From NCBI GenBank assembly GCA_030522415.1, contig CM060107.1:21798071-21862070 (forward strand): DNA of 64,000 nucleotides, given 5' to 3'. The stretch is from Channallabes apus (taxonomy: Eukaryota; Chordata; Actinopteri; Siluriformes; Clariidae). The notes under the pieces are model-generated. The model made no database searches. It was not told the DNA's origin and saw only the letters and a list, made by a program, of their open reading frames with translations. The translations under genes were made by a program, and so were the position numbers. Below are positions 47,233-57,827 of the stretch, piece after piece; within the stretch, counting starts at the first letter, position 1; each line of letters starts with the position of its first letter.

Positions 47233-48579
47233 TACATGCTTCCCTTGGGTAACATCATTAGACGACATGGGATTAGTTTCCATTGTTATGCTGATGATAC
47301 TCAATTATATATCTCAACAAAACCAGACGAAATACCTAAGTTGTCTAGACTAACTGAGTGTGTCCAGGACATAAAAGATTGGATGACCAATAACTTTCTT
47401 TTACTAAATTCAGATAAGACTGAGATATTACTTATCGGCCCAAAAACCAGCACACAACAGCTTTCACAATTCAGCCTGCGCTTAGAAGGATGTACAGTTA
47501 CTACCAGCTCGACAGTAAAAGACCTGGGCGTAATATTAGACAGTAACTTGTCCTTTGAAAATCACATTTCAAATATCACAAAAACAGCCTTAGAAATATT
47601 GCCAAACTTAGGAGCATCTTATCCATATCTGATGCAGAAAAGCTAGTTCATGCATTCATGACCTCCAGACTGGACTATTGTAATGCATTACTAGGTGGTT
47701 GTCCTGCATCCTCAATAAACAAGCTTCAGTTAGTCCAAAATGCAGCCATCAGGGTTCTCACTAGAAGGGTTCTCACAGAATTTCAAAATCTACAAAAGGG
47801 GGTAGGTCATTTTCATATTTAGCTCCAAAGCCTTCCAGACAGTGTTCGGGGAGCAGACACGGTTTCCCAGTTCAAAAGTAGACTCAAGACGCATTTTTTA
47901 ATTTTTAATCTGGCATACACATAACTCATCCCATAACCTCATACTCCAGTACACCTATCCTGAATGGCAACTACGCTAATTCTCCCCATCTGTTCTGTAT
48001 TTTTCTACCCATCCCGAGACATCGGGAGATTGTGCCAGCTTCAGTAGAAAAAGGCCAACCCTACGAGGTTCCTGAGGCATCCAGAGAAGGACCAGCTCCA
48101 GCTGGATTCAGCTTTATGATGGTTGGAGCTACACATGCTGCTCCTGTGCTTACAGTGATCCAGACCTCATCTGCCCTCTGCACCTACTGTCTCGTCCCTA
48201 TGCTGAACTGGTCTTCATGTCAATTTAAAGAATTTCTGTCATATTGGACATTCACCTGCACAACACACATGATGTTATATAATTTGTTATCACCCAAATG
48301 AGGATGGGTTCCCTGTTGAGTCTGGTTCCTCTCAAGGTTTCTTCCTATTGCCATCTCAGGGAGTTGTTCCTTGCCACCGTCGCCGTCACCCTTGGCTTGC
48401 TCATCAGAGACATTTCATTCATCATTCATTCATCTCATTATTATCTAGACACATTTTTCTCACACATACACACTTCCCATTATTTTAATTTTTTTTTATT
48501 TTCTTTCATTTTTGTGAAGCTGCTTTGAGACAATGACCATTGTTAAAAGCGCTCTATAAATAAAATTGAATTGAATTGA
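47233..48579 (+). pseudogene. 5'-truncated L2 LINE (ORF2 end plus 3' UTR)
   Basis: Begins at the reverse transcriptase segment '[20 protein letters not shown]' (catalytic ADD preserved) and follows the intact L2 at 62321-63986 closely. It has deletions near 47590 (frameshift) and 47780 (about 230 bp of the C-terminal region missing), then a 3' UTR to (TTGAA)n. The ten bases before it (ATGCTTCCCT, 47223-47232) copy the first bases of the inserted LINE, a junction duplication. High similarity suggests that both copies come from recently active L2. Confidence 0.93.
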
Positions 48580-48861
48580 AAGTGAAACCTCGGATTACGA
48601 GTAATGCGGTTTACGAGTGTTCCGCAAGACGAGCAAAGATTTGTAATAAATTTTGACTTGAAAAACGAGCATTGTCGTGGTTTACGAGCACCAAGTATCA
48701 TGTACTGTATCACGCATGCGCTTCTTGTTTTAATGCCGAGCGTCACGTCATCACAACTGAGCCAACGGTTTTTCTCTCTCTTGCGCTGCGGAATTGTAGG
48801 TAATTGTCTCCCCTGCTGGTGAATACATGCGCTGTGTGTGTGTGTAATGTGCATGCACACA
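48580..48861. mobile_element. Truncated copy of the TA-flanked MITE family
   Basis: AAGTGAAACCTCGGATTACG and GCAAGACGAGCAAAG match the left half of the family at 33461-34744 and 57830-58458. The right end is absent, as the next inverted repeat begins at 48864. Confidence 0.75.
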
Positions 48862-49031
48862 TACAGTGGGAGCCACGCCAAATAGCCGCTACCATGCAAA
48901 CGACATGCAAACGGCGTGTGACTGCCCTATGCACGCCGTAATCCCCCCTCCCTTTTCTGCCAGAAAGGCGTGTCAAGATTTCACAGTAAACACGCCCATT
49001 CAAGCCCTATTTATTCATTTACCTAGTGCCA

Positions 49032-49046
49032 CCACTAGATGGCGCT
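49032..49046 (+). promoter_or_regulatory. CTCF-like motif, full consensus match
   Basis: CCACTAGATGGCGCT fits 15 of 15 positions. It lies 168 bp inside the left inverted repeat. A related CCGCCAGATGGAGCA (13/15) lies on the minus strand at 53561-53575 in the right repeat. Confidence 0.42.
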
Positions 49047-49159
49047 TCGTTCTCAAGAACACGTGATGTTTTATTTTATAAAATGTGTTTGGGGTAGTTT
49101 ACAGTTTATTTCCCAGTTTATTTTTTTATTGACCGTTTTAAATATCACTGGCAGCAGCG

Positions 49160-51836
49160 GTCAGATGTGACTTTAGAGAACTTAATGATCTGTTTACCAA
49201 GTCTGGAGTTAATATTACAGCTTACTGTCAGTGTCACACACTCACAATGTCACTCCACTTTAACTCAAAAACATGCTCAAGCTTCGACAATACTATTAAT
49301 GTCCCTATTACAAGAGCTGCACTACCCGATGAAGAGTGTTTGTGTTCTCTGTAAATACTGAGAGAATCTCACCGCGTGTTGTCTGGATAAATTCAGCGGT
49401 GATTTATTCTCTGGTTAAGAGTTAATCTGCAGGTTATTTCTGTGACTGGAATATAATGTGATGCAGTTGATGAGGGACACAGACTGAGTGTAGCTGTACA
49501 GAAGCTAGTAACGCTCATAACCCGGTTTATATTTTACACACTTTGGTCGTGACTTTCCGCGGTAGCGCGAGCGCTTAGTTAACGAGCTGGATAACAACAC
49601 TGAAGTGTTTATTAGTTAAGAAGGAGGAGGGGGGAGGTGTGTGTGCGTGGGGGAGGTGTGTGTGTGTGTGTGTGTGAGGGGCTTCAGTAAGTTATAGTTT
49701 GGCTTCAGGGATGAACTAATGCTCATATACGAGTGTTATATCGCTTAACTTATTTGTATGAGAAGCGCATTAAGTAAATTCTTGGTTAATTTAATTCAGA
49801 CGATAATACAGACAGACCTGGTTAACACTAACACTGTTCACTGGTTAACATTAGCACAGGCAGTTTATTTACATTCCAGAATCCCCAAAACAGTGTTTTA
49901 CACACTCTGTAGTAAATAGGTTTATTAATTTATATTATTTTTATTTGAACTATATGTTCTGTGAAGTTTGTCTTTGTCTTGACTAAATTCTCCTGTTGTC
50001 TTTAAGCAGAGCTCCGCTGTGGAGGATTGGGGGGTCAACCGGCTGACGGCTGGACTTTTGGAGCTACAGGACTGGAGGAGCCTGAACAAGCTGTTGAGGG
50101 CGCTGTAGGAGGGATGACGTCACAGTCCGACAGCTTTAGAATGATGTTTGGTCAGGTCTACTGTATATTCTGAACATAGAACTGCTAAATGTCTGATACA
50201 GTACTTTGGGGCAAACAAAGACTTAAACTGTTCCATGTTTAACAGTTTTGATATTTGAAAAATTAATATTTTAATATAAAAGGACTATAGATAGAGACTT
50301 ATAAGCAGCTGGTGTATCCGGGTAGTTTAATGAACTTTAAGCTAAAAGACAACATGTATTCACCTGTTTTATATAAATTACTGTTTTAACTTTGACTAGT
50401 TTTGGAAGAATAAATTGAATTGGTAAAGTCATGTTTGCGTGTTTTAATTTTGGGGGATTGTTTGGGTATTTAAAAACCGTTTAGTTGAACCAACAACTTC
50501 AATGGGCAAAAAATGGGACTATTTAATTGTTTTAAATAGTCAAAGAGTTGGGCTGAAAATCGTAATAATAATTATTGGTCATAGAAACAAATGAAACCAG
50601 TTAAACACTTGATTATATGTATTTGTGTTTGTGATTATGTGACCCATAATAATTTTTTCTCAGTATAAATAAAGGTTTTGGGTTTTAAGAACTCCAAAAG
50701 AGCAACGACAAACTTGGTATTCTCCATTGAGGTTTCTCACCTTCCACTCCTGAGTATGACATGGTGTTAATTGCTCTGTGTGTGTGTGTTTTTGGCGGGG
50801 GGATGGGTGTGTGTGTGTTTTCGGCTGTTCAGCAGTTCTAAACACAAGCACAGTTTTTGTCCTTAATTAAAATACTTCAATACGTTAATAATTAATTTAT
50901 TTTGCTGAATAAGGTAATAAGCGATATTTAAACCAAACCAGTAAGTTAAGTAAGTGTTCCATACAATAAAGTACTGTGTATAACCAAGTGCCCTAGCAAA
51001 CACAGTTACAGTTTACAGGACAAACAAAGTGTGTGTGCGCTGGGGGGATTGGAAGGTGAGTGAGAATACTCATTTACGAGACAAAAGACGGTCAGAGGCA
51101 GGGCTGTTCTAGACCAGGGGGGGAGGGGCGCAGTCAGAAATGTGAAGGGGGCATCATGTTCGAGCACTGTTTTTCCCTGGGCTTACTGTATAGTAACAGT
51201 ATTGTATTTGCTGAATTGTGTTGAGGCACTCAAACCCCCTGACCACAATAAGGTGGCAATCCCTCAGGGAGGAAACTAAAAAATAAAAATTAAAGAAATA
51301 AAATAAAATATCCTTAATCCAGATTTTATCAGTGAATGACATAACATTTATCTAGCTGGATGGTCAAATTCTCAAAAACGTTTAACCTAAAGTAAGACTT
51401 AACACACTATAACTAAAATATTTACAAAACTGAAAGGTTGTCTTATGAATAATAAAAAATACAAACTAAATTAAAACAGATGGGCTATTGAACAGATCAT
51501 AATATGTTTTATGTTTTCTGATTATAAATGATAGATGGGTTGATTTTAGAAAGGCTAAATGAAATAGCTAGTTTTTGGTAATGTCAGTCCAGTAACTATA
51601 CTATGTAAAAGTAATTATAATATGAATTAATTAAGGGCAGGACCTACATGTTAATAATTTACACCATGATAACATTAGTATTTATGTTTTTGTATATATT
51701 TTTAAATGTTCAAATGAACGTTTCAGAGTATATAATTTGTCGTGTCATCTGTGATTGAGACCCATGAGTTAAATTGAAATAATGTTTATAGGTAGTAAGC
51801 CAGGTTTTAGTAACCTTGGATAAATCACCATGTAAG
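49160..51836. other. Unexplained DNA inside the inverted-repeat segment
   Basis: 49400-50150 is CpG-containing and GC-richer (TTCCGCGGTAGCGCGAGCGC at about 49556; GGCTGACGGCTGGAC at 50041), with an acceptor-like TGTCTTTAAGCAG near 50008. No open frame with a domain is present. The rest is AT-rich. Confidence 0.4.
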
Positions 51837-52197
51837 CCCTCTCTCGCGCACGCGCTCTCACGCTCTCTCGCACTCACACACACACACACACACTGTACAC
51901 ACACAGACACACACAAATAACACATGAAATCGCGTAAAACCAAATGAAACTAGGGTAAAAAAAATATGAGCAGTAAAAATACAGTAGTATCCTGTAGGTG
52001 ATTCCTGTCCTGTGATAACAGGCACTAACACTCTAGAACTGTTTACTTCTCTTAGTTTTGTTTTCAAGTGTGAATGTTTATGAAGATTAAATCCGTCTCT
52101 GCTGCTGCATCTATACACAATTGTGATAAGTGATTTATGCCCCATCAGATCTTTGATGTAGGACATTATGCTGGTTAAATGACTAAAGAAATACTGA

Positions 52198-52386
52198 CCC
52201 GTATGGATTGGGTGTGTGAGTGTGTGTATGTGTGCGTGCCCTGCGATGGATTGGCACCCTGTCCAGGGTGTACCCCGCCTAGTGCCCGAAGTCTCCTGGG
52301 ATAGGCTCCAAGTCCCCCGCGACCCTGAACACAGGATTAAGCGGTATAGAAAATGAATGAATGAATGAATGAATGATCCGTATGGA
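52198..52386 (+). repeat. 3'-only V-SINE fragment with target duplication
   Basis: Only the TG tract and tail (52208-52376) are present. [C/T]CCGTATGGA flanks it (52198-52207, 52377-52386). It interrupts one copy of the duplicated block and is absent from the other. Confidence 0.85.
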
Positions 52387-52570
52387 CAGATATTTGTTCC
52401 AGATATTATGCGCCATTAATCAATTTGTTATGCCAATTTGACTTTCAGCGAAAAACATAAAAAATATAACGAAAACAAACCCAAGCAGAAGTTAAATTTT
52501 AAGCTTTACTTTCAAATAAAAATTTTATTTGTCACATACACAGCACAATACACAGTAAAATGCTTTGGTT

Positions 52571-52654
52571 GCTTTAGGTGAGGCTCGAACTCGTCATTGC
52601 TTCACCTGGACCGCTTTATAAGTATCACGTGCTAACCGATTGCGCCACGGGAGC
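52571..52654 (-). pseudogene. tRNA-Ile(UAU)-like pseudogene
   Basis: The minus strand begins GCTCCCGTGGCGCAATCGGT (acceptor strand, D arm, A box), passes CTTATAA (UAU anticodon loop) with an intron-sized insert, and ends GAGTTCGAGCCTC (T arm, B box). This follows the intron-containing vertebrate tRNA-Ile(UAU). The 3' acceptor strand (CTAAAGC) pairs poorly with GCTCCCG, and part of the variable/T-arm region is missing, so it is probably not functional. Confidence 0.6.
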
Positions 52655-52703
52655 CACACGGAATTTGGTCTTGTCAAATTAACCCTCTCTCTCTCGCGTG
52701 CGA

Positions 52704-52704
<1 letters not shown>

Positions 52705-52780
<76 letters not shown>
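52705..52780. repeat. (CA)n microsatellite
   Basis: About 76 bp of AC repeats. Confidence 0.98.
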
Positions 52781-52782
<2 letters not shown>

Positions 52783-53165
52783 AATTGCGCAAAACCAAAC
52801 GAAATATAAGCAGTAAAAAATCAGTAAAATACATTAGTATAACAGGCGCTAACCCTCTGGAACTTTTTTACTATTGTTTCCAAGTGTTTATGGGGATTTA
52901 ATCTGTCTCTGCTGCCGTATCCATTCACAGTTGTGATAAGTGATTAATGCCCCATCAGATCTTTTGACGGGGGAACATTATGCATGATTAAATGACTAAA
53001 GAAATACTGATCCATATGGGCAGATATTTGTTCCAGGTTGCATGCGCCATTAATTGCCTTTCTTATGCCACTTGTTGACTATCAGTGAAAAAAAAAAACA
53101 TCATCAAAAATATATAACGAAAACAAACCCAAGCAGACGTTACATTTTGATCTTTACTTTGCAGC

Positions 53166-54000
53166 AAAAATATTATCTATCAGTATATTAAATGGAACGA
53201 GGTAAAATACACCGTAATATAAAATACTGTACATAGCCCGCGTTTTTATTCCGTACCTACAATGATCGGTATAGACAAATTACAGTACAGACGTTACCGT
53301 GTCTTTAAGGATTATTTCAGGATGTCTTAAAAAATATTTCACTAACTAATTTTATTAATTCATTATATTAAATAATAAATAGCATAATCATCATGGGTTG
53401 TGTATTGAGTGATTTAACAAATCTGTTTTATTAATCGGTTTGTTGTTGTTTTTTACCACGTCATCTATTTATGAAACTATGTTGACAATACAAGAACTGT
53501 CTGTATATTAAAGATATGGTATTGGGTTTCCTGGACACTGCAGTTAACTGTGTCAGTCAATGCTCCATCTGGCGGAATTATACAGCATTGCAACCATCTT
53601 TTTAGAAAGCGCATGGGGGCGTTTATGGGGCGGGGCATTGTTAACTGCGTCATCGCGGGGGATCACATTTCGTGCACGAAGCGTGCATTAACCCTTCATG
53701 GACCTGCCATGAATCCATCATGCTCCAGGCGGCTGTTTGACGTGGCTCCCACTGTATGTGTAATTAGAAAAGCTACATGTGTAGGGTAATGTGTCATCTT
53801 ATATTTTGTGTTCTTTAAATTTGTAGCTTTTATAAGACTCTACTTTTATTTAGGTGCACTCACAATGACGAAAAAACTTTATGATTTTGTTAAATAAATA
53901 AAGTAAACGGGGTTCTGTATTGATTTTGGTGAACTTGAGTGCGTCAGAAAATGAACCCAAACTCCGTGTATACTCGCCTCACAGATGTGAAAAATATATA
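53166..54000. other. Non-coding DNA around the right inverted repeat
   Basis: No gene recognised. Contains the right arm of the 48.9-53.8 kb inverted repeat (about 53540-53754). Confidence 0.4.
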
Positions 54001-55620
54001 CTTATAGAAAGCGAAATATCTGCTTTTATATAAACTAATGAAAAAAAATTATTAGATTATGTAATTCGTATGAAAAGTGAATTATAGGCGCGCTCACTGC
54101 TGCGGAGACGATGAGATGACATGATCACCTTCAGCACAGCCGAAACCAAAGGAATCACTAATTTATCCATGAATTATTAAAATGGTCAGAGTGAGTTTCC
54201 TGGCTGTTTTAACAAATATTTGAAGTAGATAACAGTAGCCCACATTTATAAAAGCATTTTTATTTAGACTATAAAAAATAATCCTGCATTTATTTTTAGG
54301 TGTCTCCGCTTATACAGTATGGCTCTTTATCTGAGTAAATTCAGTAACAAACCTGTAACTTTCCATGTAAAACAGGTACATCTGTATGAATAAAGTGTTT
54401 AAATGTGATCAGTGATTTATGTAAACGACTCAGTTTACATAAAGTGTTTTCGCTGCGCTGTTTGGGGGAGGGACGCACTAATGACGATTTGGTCTGCTGT
54501 GTGGAGGCTCGTCCGTGAGAGGTAGAGTTACAGTAGTATATCATGACTGAAATACAGTGGCTCACATCGGCGTGCGTTTCTCCCAGCGCTGCATAGACAG
54601 CGCTTATTTAACAACTATAATATGTGTTTGCTGAAAGAGATATCTAATCTCTCATATCGGCGCGCGCGTTCATCTGACTTTAGGCGCGCTCACTGCTGCG
54701 GAGATGACGAGATGACATGATCACACAGCACAGCCGAAACCAAAGGAATCACTAATTTATCAATGAATTATTAAAATGGTCAGAGTGAGTTTCCTGGCTG
54801 TTTTAACAAATATTTGAAGTAGATAACAGTAGACCACATTTATAAAAGCATTTTTATTTATATAAAACTATAAAAAAATAATTCTGCATTTATTTTTAGG
54901 TGTGCCCGCTGCCACAGTTCTTCAGTAACAAACCTATAAAACAGGTACATCTGCATGAATAAATTGTTTAAATGTGATCAGTGATTTATGTAAATGACTC
55001 AGTTTGCTCCTTGCTTTGAGGCGAGGGACGTGGTAATGACGATTTGGTCTGCTGTGTGGAGGCTCACCCGTGAGACGTAGAGTTAGTATATCATGAGAAC
55101 AGCTATTCACACTTGGGGAGGTGTATTATTTGCATTTGTCTGTGTCTGACTTTGCAAAGCACACCTGTAAAACCTGTTTAAATGTAAATGCTCCTCGCTG
55201 CGCTGTTTGGGGGAGGGACGCGCTAATGACGATTTGGTCTGCTGTGTGGAGGCTCGCCCGTGAGATGTTGCGCACGCGCGCACACTACACAGCAACAATA
55301 TGTTAGAATATCATGACTGAAATACAGATACAGAAAGCGAAATGTCTGCTTTTATATAAATTAATGGGGGGGAAATCAGCTTATGTAATTTGTATAAAAC
55401 GTGGATTACTACAGCGCATCCACTCACAGCCGAAAAAAAAAGACATCAACGTATCAATGAATTATTAAAATGGCCAGTCAGTTTCTCTGCTGTTTTCTTA
55501 TCCCCACCCCTGTTAAAACGGCGTACTGTACTCTTTGCCTCTGCGCCTGCGAGAGGTTGTGTGCGCGCGGTGGACTACACAGTCAAAACGTGTGCTGAAA
55601 AACTGTTGTCACCAATGTAA
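54000..55620. repeat. Three degenerate tandem units of unknown origin
   Basis: Blocks recur in the order CGAAACCAAAGGAATCACT, GAATTATTAAAATGG, GTGATCAGTGATTTATGTAAA, GACGATTTGGTCTGCTG, GTGTGGAGGCTC. Units start near 54086, 54684 and (rearranged) 55180-55430. CAGAAAGCGAAAT occurs at about 54005 and 55331. The minus-strand peptide 'HGRASTQQTKSSL' in two units is a by-product of the repeat. GC-rich cores alternate with AT-rich parts. Confidence 0.8.
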
Positions 55621-55919
55621 CAGATGCGGACTCATGTCCATCAATCAAACAGTATGCTGGAGATGCAGGTGGGAAGACACTGCTTCGTGTAGTTAACATC
55701 AAAGACAAAAATAAAAAAAATAAAATGAACACCATAAATGACCAAATGACCATAAAATTCGCGTTAGAAAAACACTATTGTTATTATTTCAATACATACT
55801 GTGCAGCTGTGAGAATTGTGGCAGGAATATAATGCCCTACGATTCACATTCATTTACAATATGTGCGTCAATGTCCAACTTAAACGAAGCATGCGTTGCC
55901 ACGCTTGGATGCTCAGTAG

Positions 55920-56510
55920 TGCAAGCCAAATGCGAACAAATAACGAAATAAGAGAGCTTGATTATACTGCATAAACATCATTCAGTACAACTGAATCGCA
56001 GAAAAAAATCTACGGTTAACGAATTAAGATGGTTATACAGAAAAAATATTATTTAGTACAACGAAATCTCTGGATCCTTTATGAGACGGCATAAATATTT
56101 AATACAACAAATTAAATATTTTGGTTTATATTCTGGTTTATATTATATGGTTAATGTACTGTATTTTGGTTTATATTGCAAACAAATAACGAATCAAGAG
56201 CCTGTGATTATATTGCATAAATATTATTTTGTACAGACAAATATTTGAAAAAAACTGATTTTTTTTTACAACAAATCTCTCAAAAATAGTAAGATGTATT
56301 TTGGTTTTATACTGTAAACGAAAAACGAATCCAGGGCCTGTAATTATATTGCATAAATATTATTTTGCACAAATAAATCTCTGAAAAAAACAATGATATT
56401 TTATTCACAAATGTAAGACAATATATTTTGGTTCAGTGCCAGACGAAGTGCGAGCAAATAATGTAATGAGAGGCCCTGATTATACTGCATAAATCTTTTT
56501 TATTGATTTA
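55920..56510. repeat. Satellite-like tandem array, ~130-140 bp period
   Basis: A block like GCxAACAAATAACGAAxxAA followed by GAxTATAxTGCATAAATATT and a GTACA...AATCTCTGAAAAAAA end appears at about 55930, 56040 (poor), 56178, 56318 and 56450. Copies are diverged and AT-rich. Confidence 0.75.
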
Positions 56511-57082
56511 TTTTTTTATTATCTATTCTGGAAGTTTGCTCTATTTGTTTTAGTTATTTCTATATTTAAATCTTGATGTCTTAAACTCTAACAACTGTAA
56601 GTACTGTCGAAATAAAATTTTTTTAAAGCCCTAGTGCTGTTGTTTGTGCTGTTTTCTTTAATAATAACACTAAACAGATAAAAACAGAGAGTCTGTCTGA
56701 ACAAAATAAAACCAATGTTTTCTAACTCATATTTTTTTTATATTTATAGTTTTTCATGTTTGTTGGACACAGTACTTGGATGTGTAAATTATCATAATTG
56801 TAGTATTTCTTTGCTACAACATATTGTTATGACTTTATTATGACTTTAGCTCTGAATATATTTAAAAACCGAGACGACGGAAAATGTCAATTTGCGCCAC
56901 CTGGCGGTCATTTCACGAATTATTTTGAAATGCTACTGGTTTATTTTGGCCGCTGCCGCGTTTCCACGGTGGTGAGTGCGACGGTAATGAGCAGTCTGGT
57001 TGTCCACATACTGTAACTTCTTGCTGCATCACCATGCAGCTCTAATAGCAAATTACTTATTTATTTCCAACATATGTCATAC
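56511..57082. other. Non-coding, probably intronic
   Basis: AT-rich. Contains a CTCF-like site on the minus strand at 56893-56907 (CCGCCAGGTGGCGCA; only the A at position 3 and Y at position 15 of the core are not met). The last about 80 bp resemble 58700-58780, part of a local duplication. Confidence 0.45.
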
Positions 57083-57343
57083 TTGTGTAGGTAGATATGC
57101 AGCTGTAATTCCCTTCTGTTTTTTTATCTCCAGCAACTGCAAACACTCTGAATGTGTACTGCTCTCCAGGAGTCAGATCAGTTATGTTAATCATGGTGCT
57201 TTCAGCAGTGTTCTTGATTGTCGTACTGTTATTCTCACATAGGATTACATAATAAGAGATTTCCCCCAATGACTGAGTCCAGGACAGTAATATAGAGGAG
57301 GTTGTAACATTAACTGCTGTAAGATTGCTAACAGTGTCAGGCT
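57083..57343 (-). CDS. Fibronectin type III domain exon
   Basis: Complete 261-bp internal exon, acceptor GCCTTCACAG, donor GTATGA, phase 1-1. It encodes 'PDTVSNLTAVNVTTSSILLS', 'WTQSLGEISYYVILCENNST', 'INITDLTPGEQYTFRVFAVA' and 'STYT', a standard FN3 fold with the core Trp and the L-x-PG-x-x-Y turn. Sequons NLT, NVT, NNS, NIT and NYS indicate a heavily glycosylated ectodomain. Two cysteines (CEN and SCI) are unusual for the family and could form a disulphide. It lies 87 bp from the next FN3 exon, a very short intron. Its nearest relative in the window is the LINE-split exon at 58783, which matches at most positions of the shared part. No damage seen. Confidence 0.87.
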
Positions 57344-57430
57344 CTGTGAAGGCAAAAAAGTTCATTAAGATTAACTTTGTTCAGAAATTCCATTTGTCAT
57401 CTAATGAGAAGACAATGCTCTGAAACATAC

Positions 57431-57691
57431 TTGTATAAGCTGAAAGAGCAATCACTTCTCCTTCTGTTATATTATCTGCAGCAATAGCAGATATGAAGAA
57501 GGTGTAACTGACACCAGGATTAAGATCAGTAAAGTTAAAGGAAGTGTTTGAGGTTGTTGAATTTAAAGTGATGTTGCCATTGCTCCACTGTACTTTAAAG
57601 CAAGATCTTTTTCCTATTGGTTCAGTCCAGTTCAGAAACAATGAGCTTGTTGTAATTTCAGTCACATTGAGATCACTCGCAACATCAGGCT
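57431..57691 (-). CDS. Fibronectin type III domain exon
   Basis: Complete 261-bp internal exon, acceptor CTCACAG, donor GTATGTTT, phase 1-1. It encodes 'PDVASDLNVTEITTSSLFLN', 'WTEPIGKRSCFKVQWSNGNI', 'FNFTDLNPGVSYTFFISAIA' and 'SAYT', with several N-glycosylation sequons. It precedes the 57083 exon in transcription by 87 bp; the two would encode adjacent FN3 modules. The half-exon relic at 47105-47222 derives from this type. Role: extracellular module of a surface receptor, probably an R3-type tyrosine phosphatase ectodomain; ligand unknown. Intact as read. Confidence 0.87.
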
Positions 57692-57827
57692 CTGTGAGTA
57701 CAAGTTAGAGACCATTACAAAAAGCAACTTTTTCATGCATTCATACATTTTCATTAAGCAAATTTTCATGTTCATAGACATGGTGGATCTGAAGCCTATG
57801 CTGAGAAAAATGTATACGAGATGGAAA

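Larger units (their letters stand above)
51837..53165. repeat. Direct duplication of a ~460-bp block
   Basis: 51837-52520 (less the SINE at 52208-52376) and 52690-53165 share a CA-rich start and, in order, GCAGTAAAAA, GTTTCCAAGTG-like, ATTAATGCCCCATCAGATCT-type, GACTAAAGAAATACTGA, CAGATATTTGTTCCAG and ACGAAAACAAACCCAAGCAG blocks. Confidence 0.85.
48862..53756. mobile_element. 4.9-kb segment bounded by long inverted repeats and TA: possible large DNA transposon
   Basis: The left end TA|CAGTGGGAGCCACG(C)CAAA at 48864 and the right end, reversed, CAGTGGGAGCCACG(T)CAAA at 53754 match over about 27 bases with few differences. Weaker similarity continues to about 200 bp (TGCACG ... ATCCCCC ... CGCCC ... 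AGATGG blocks in the same order). TA on both sides fits Tc1/mariner-like integration. The interior contains no recognisable transposase: it holds a CpG-rich part (49.4-50.1 kb), a duplicated block (51.8-53.2 kb), a tRNA-like sequence and a partial SINE. Two separate MITEs facing each other are an alternative. Confidence 0.5.

Noticed and set aside
54341..55298. Recurring minus-strand peptide around 'HGRASTQQTKSSL' as a conserved small protein
   Set aside because: It follows from the nucleotide repeat; frames differ outside the core and start codons are not shared.
55107..55298. CpG-rich 55.0-55.6 kb as a gene promoter
   Set aside because: The CpG content belongs to the tandem units and no first exon with a good donor was found.
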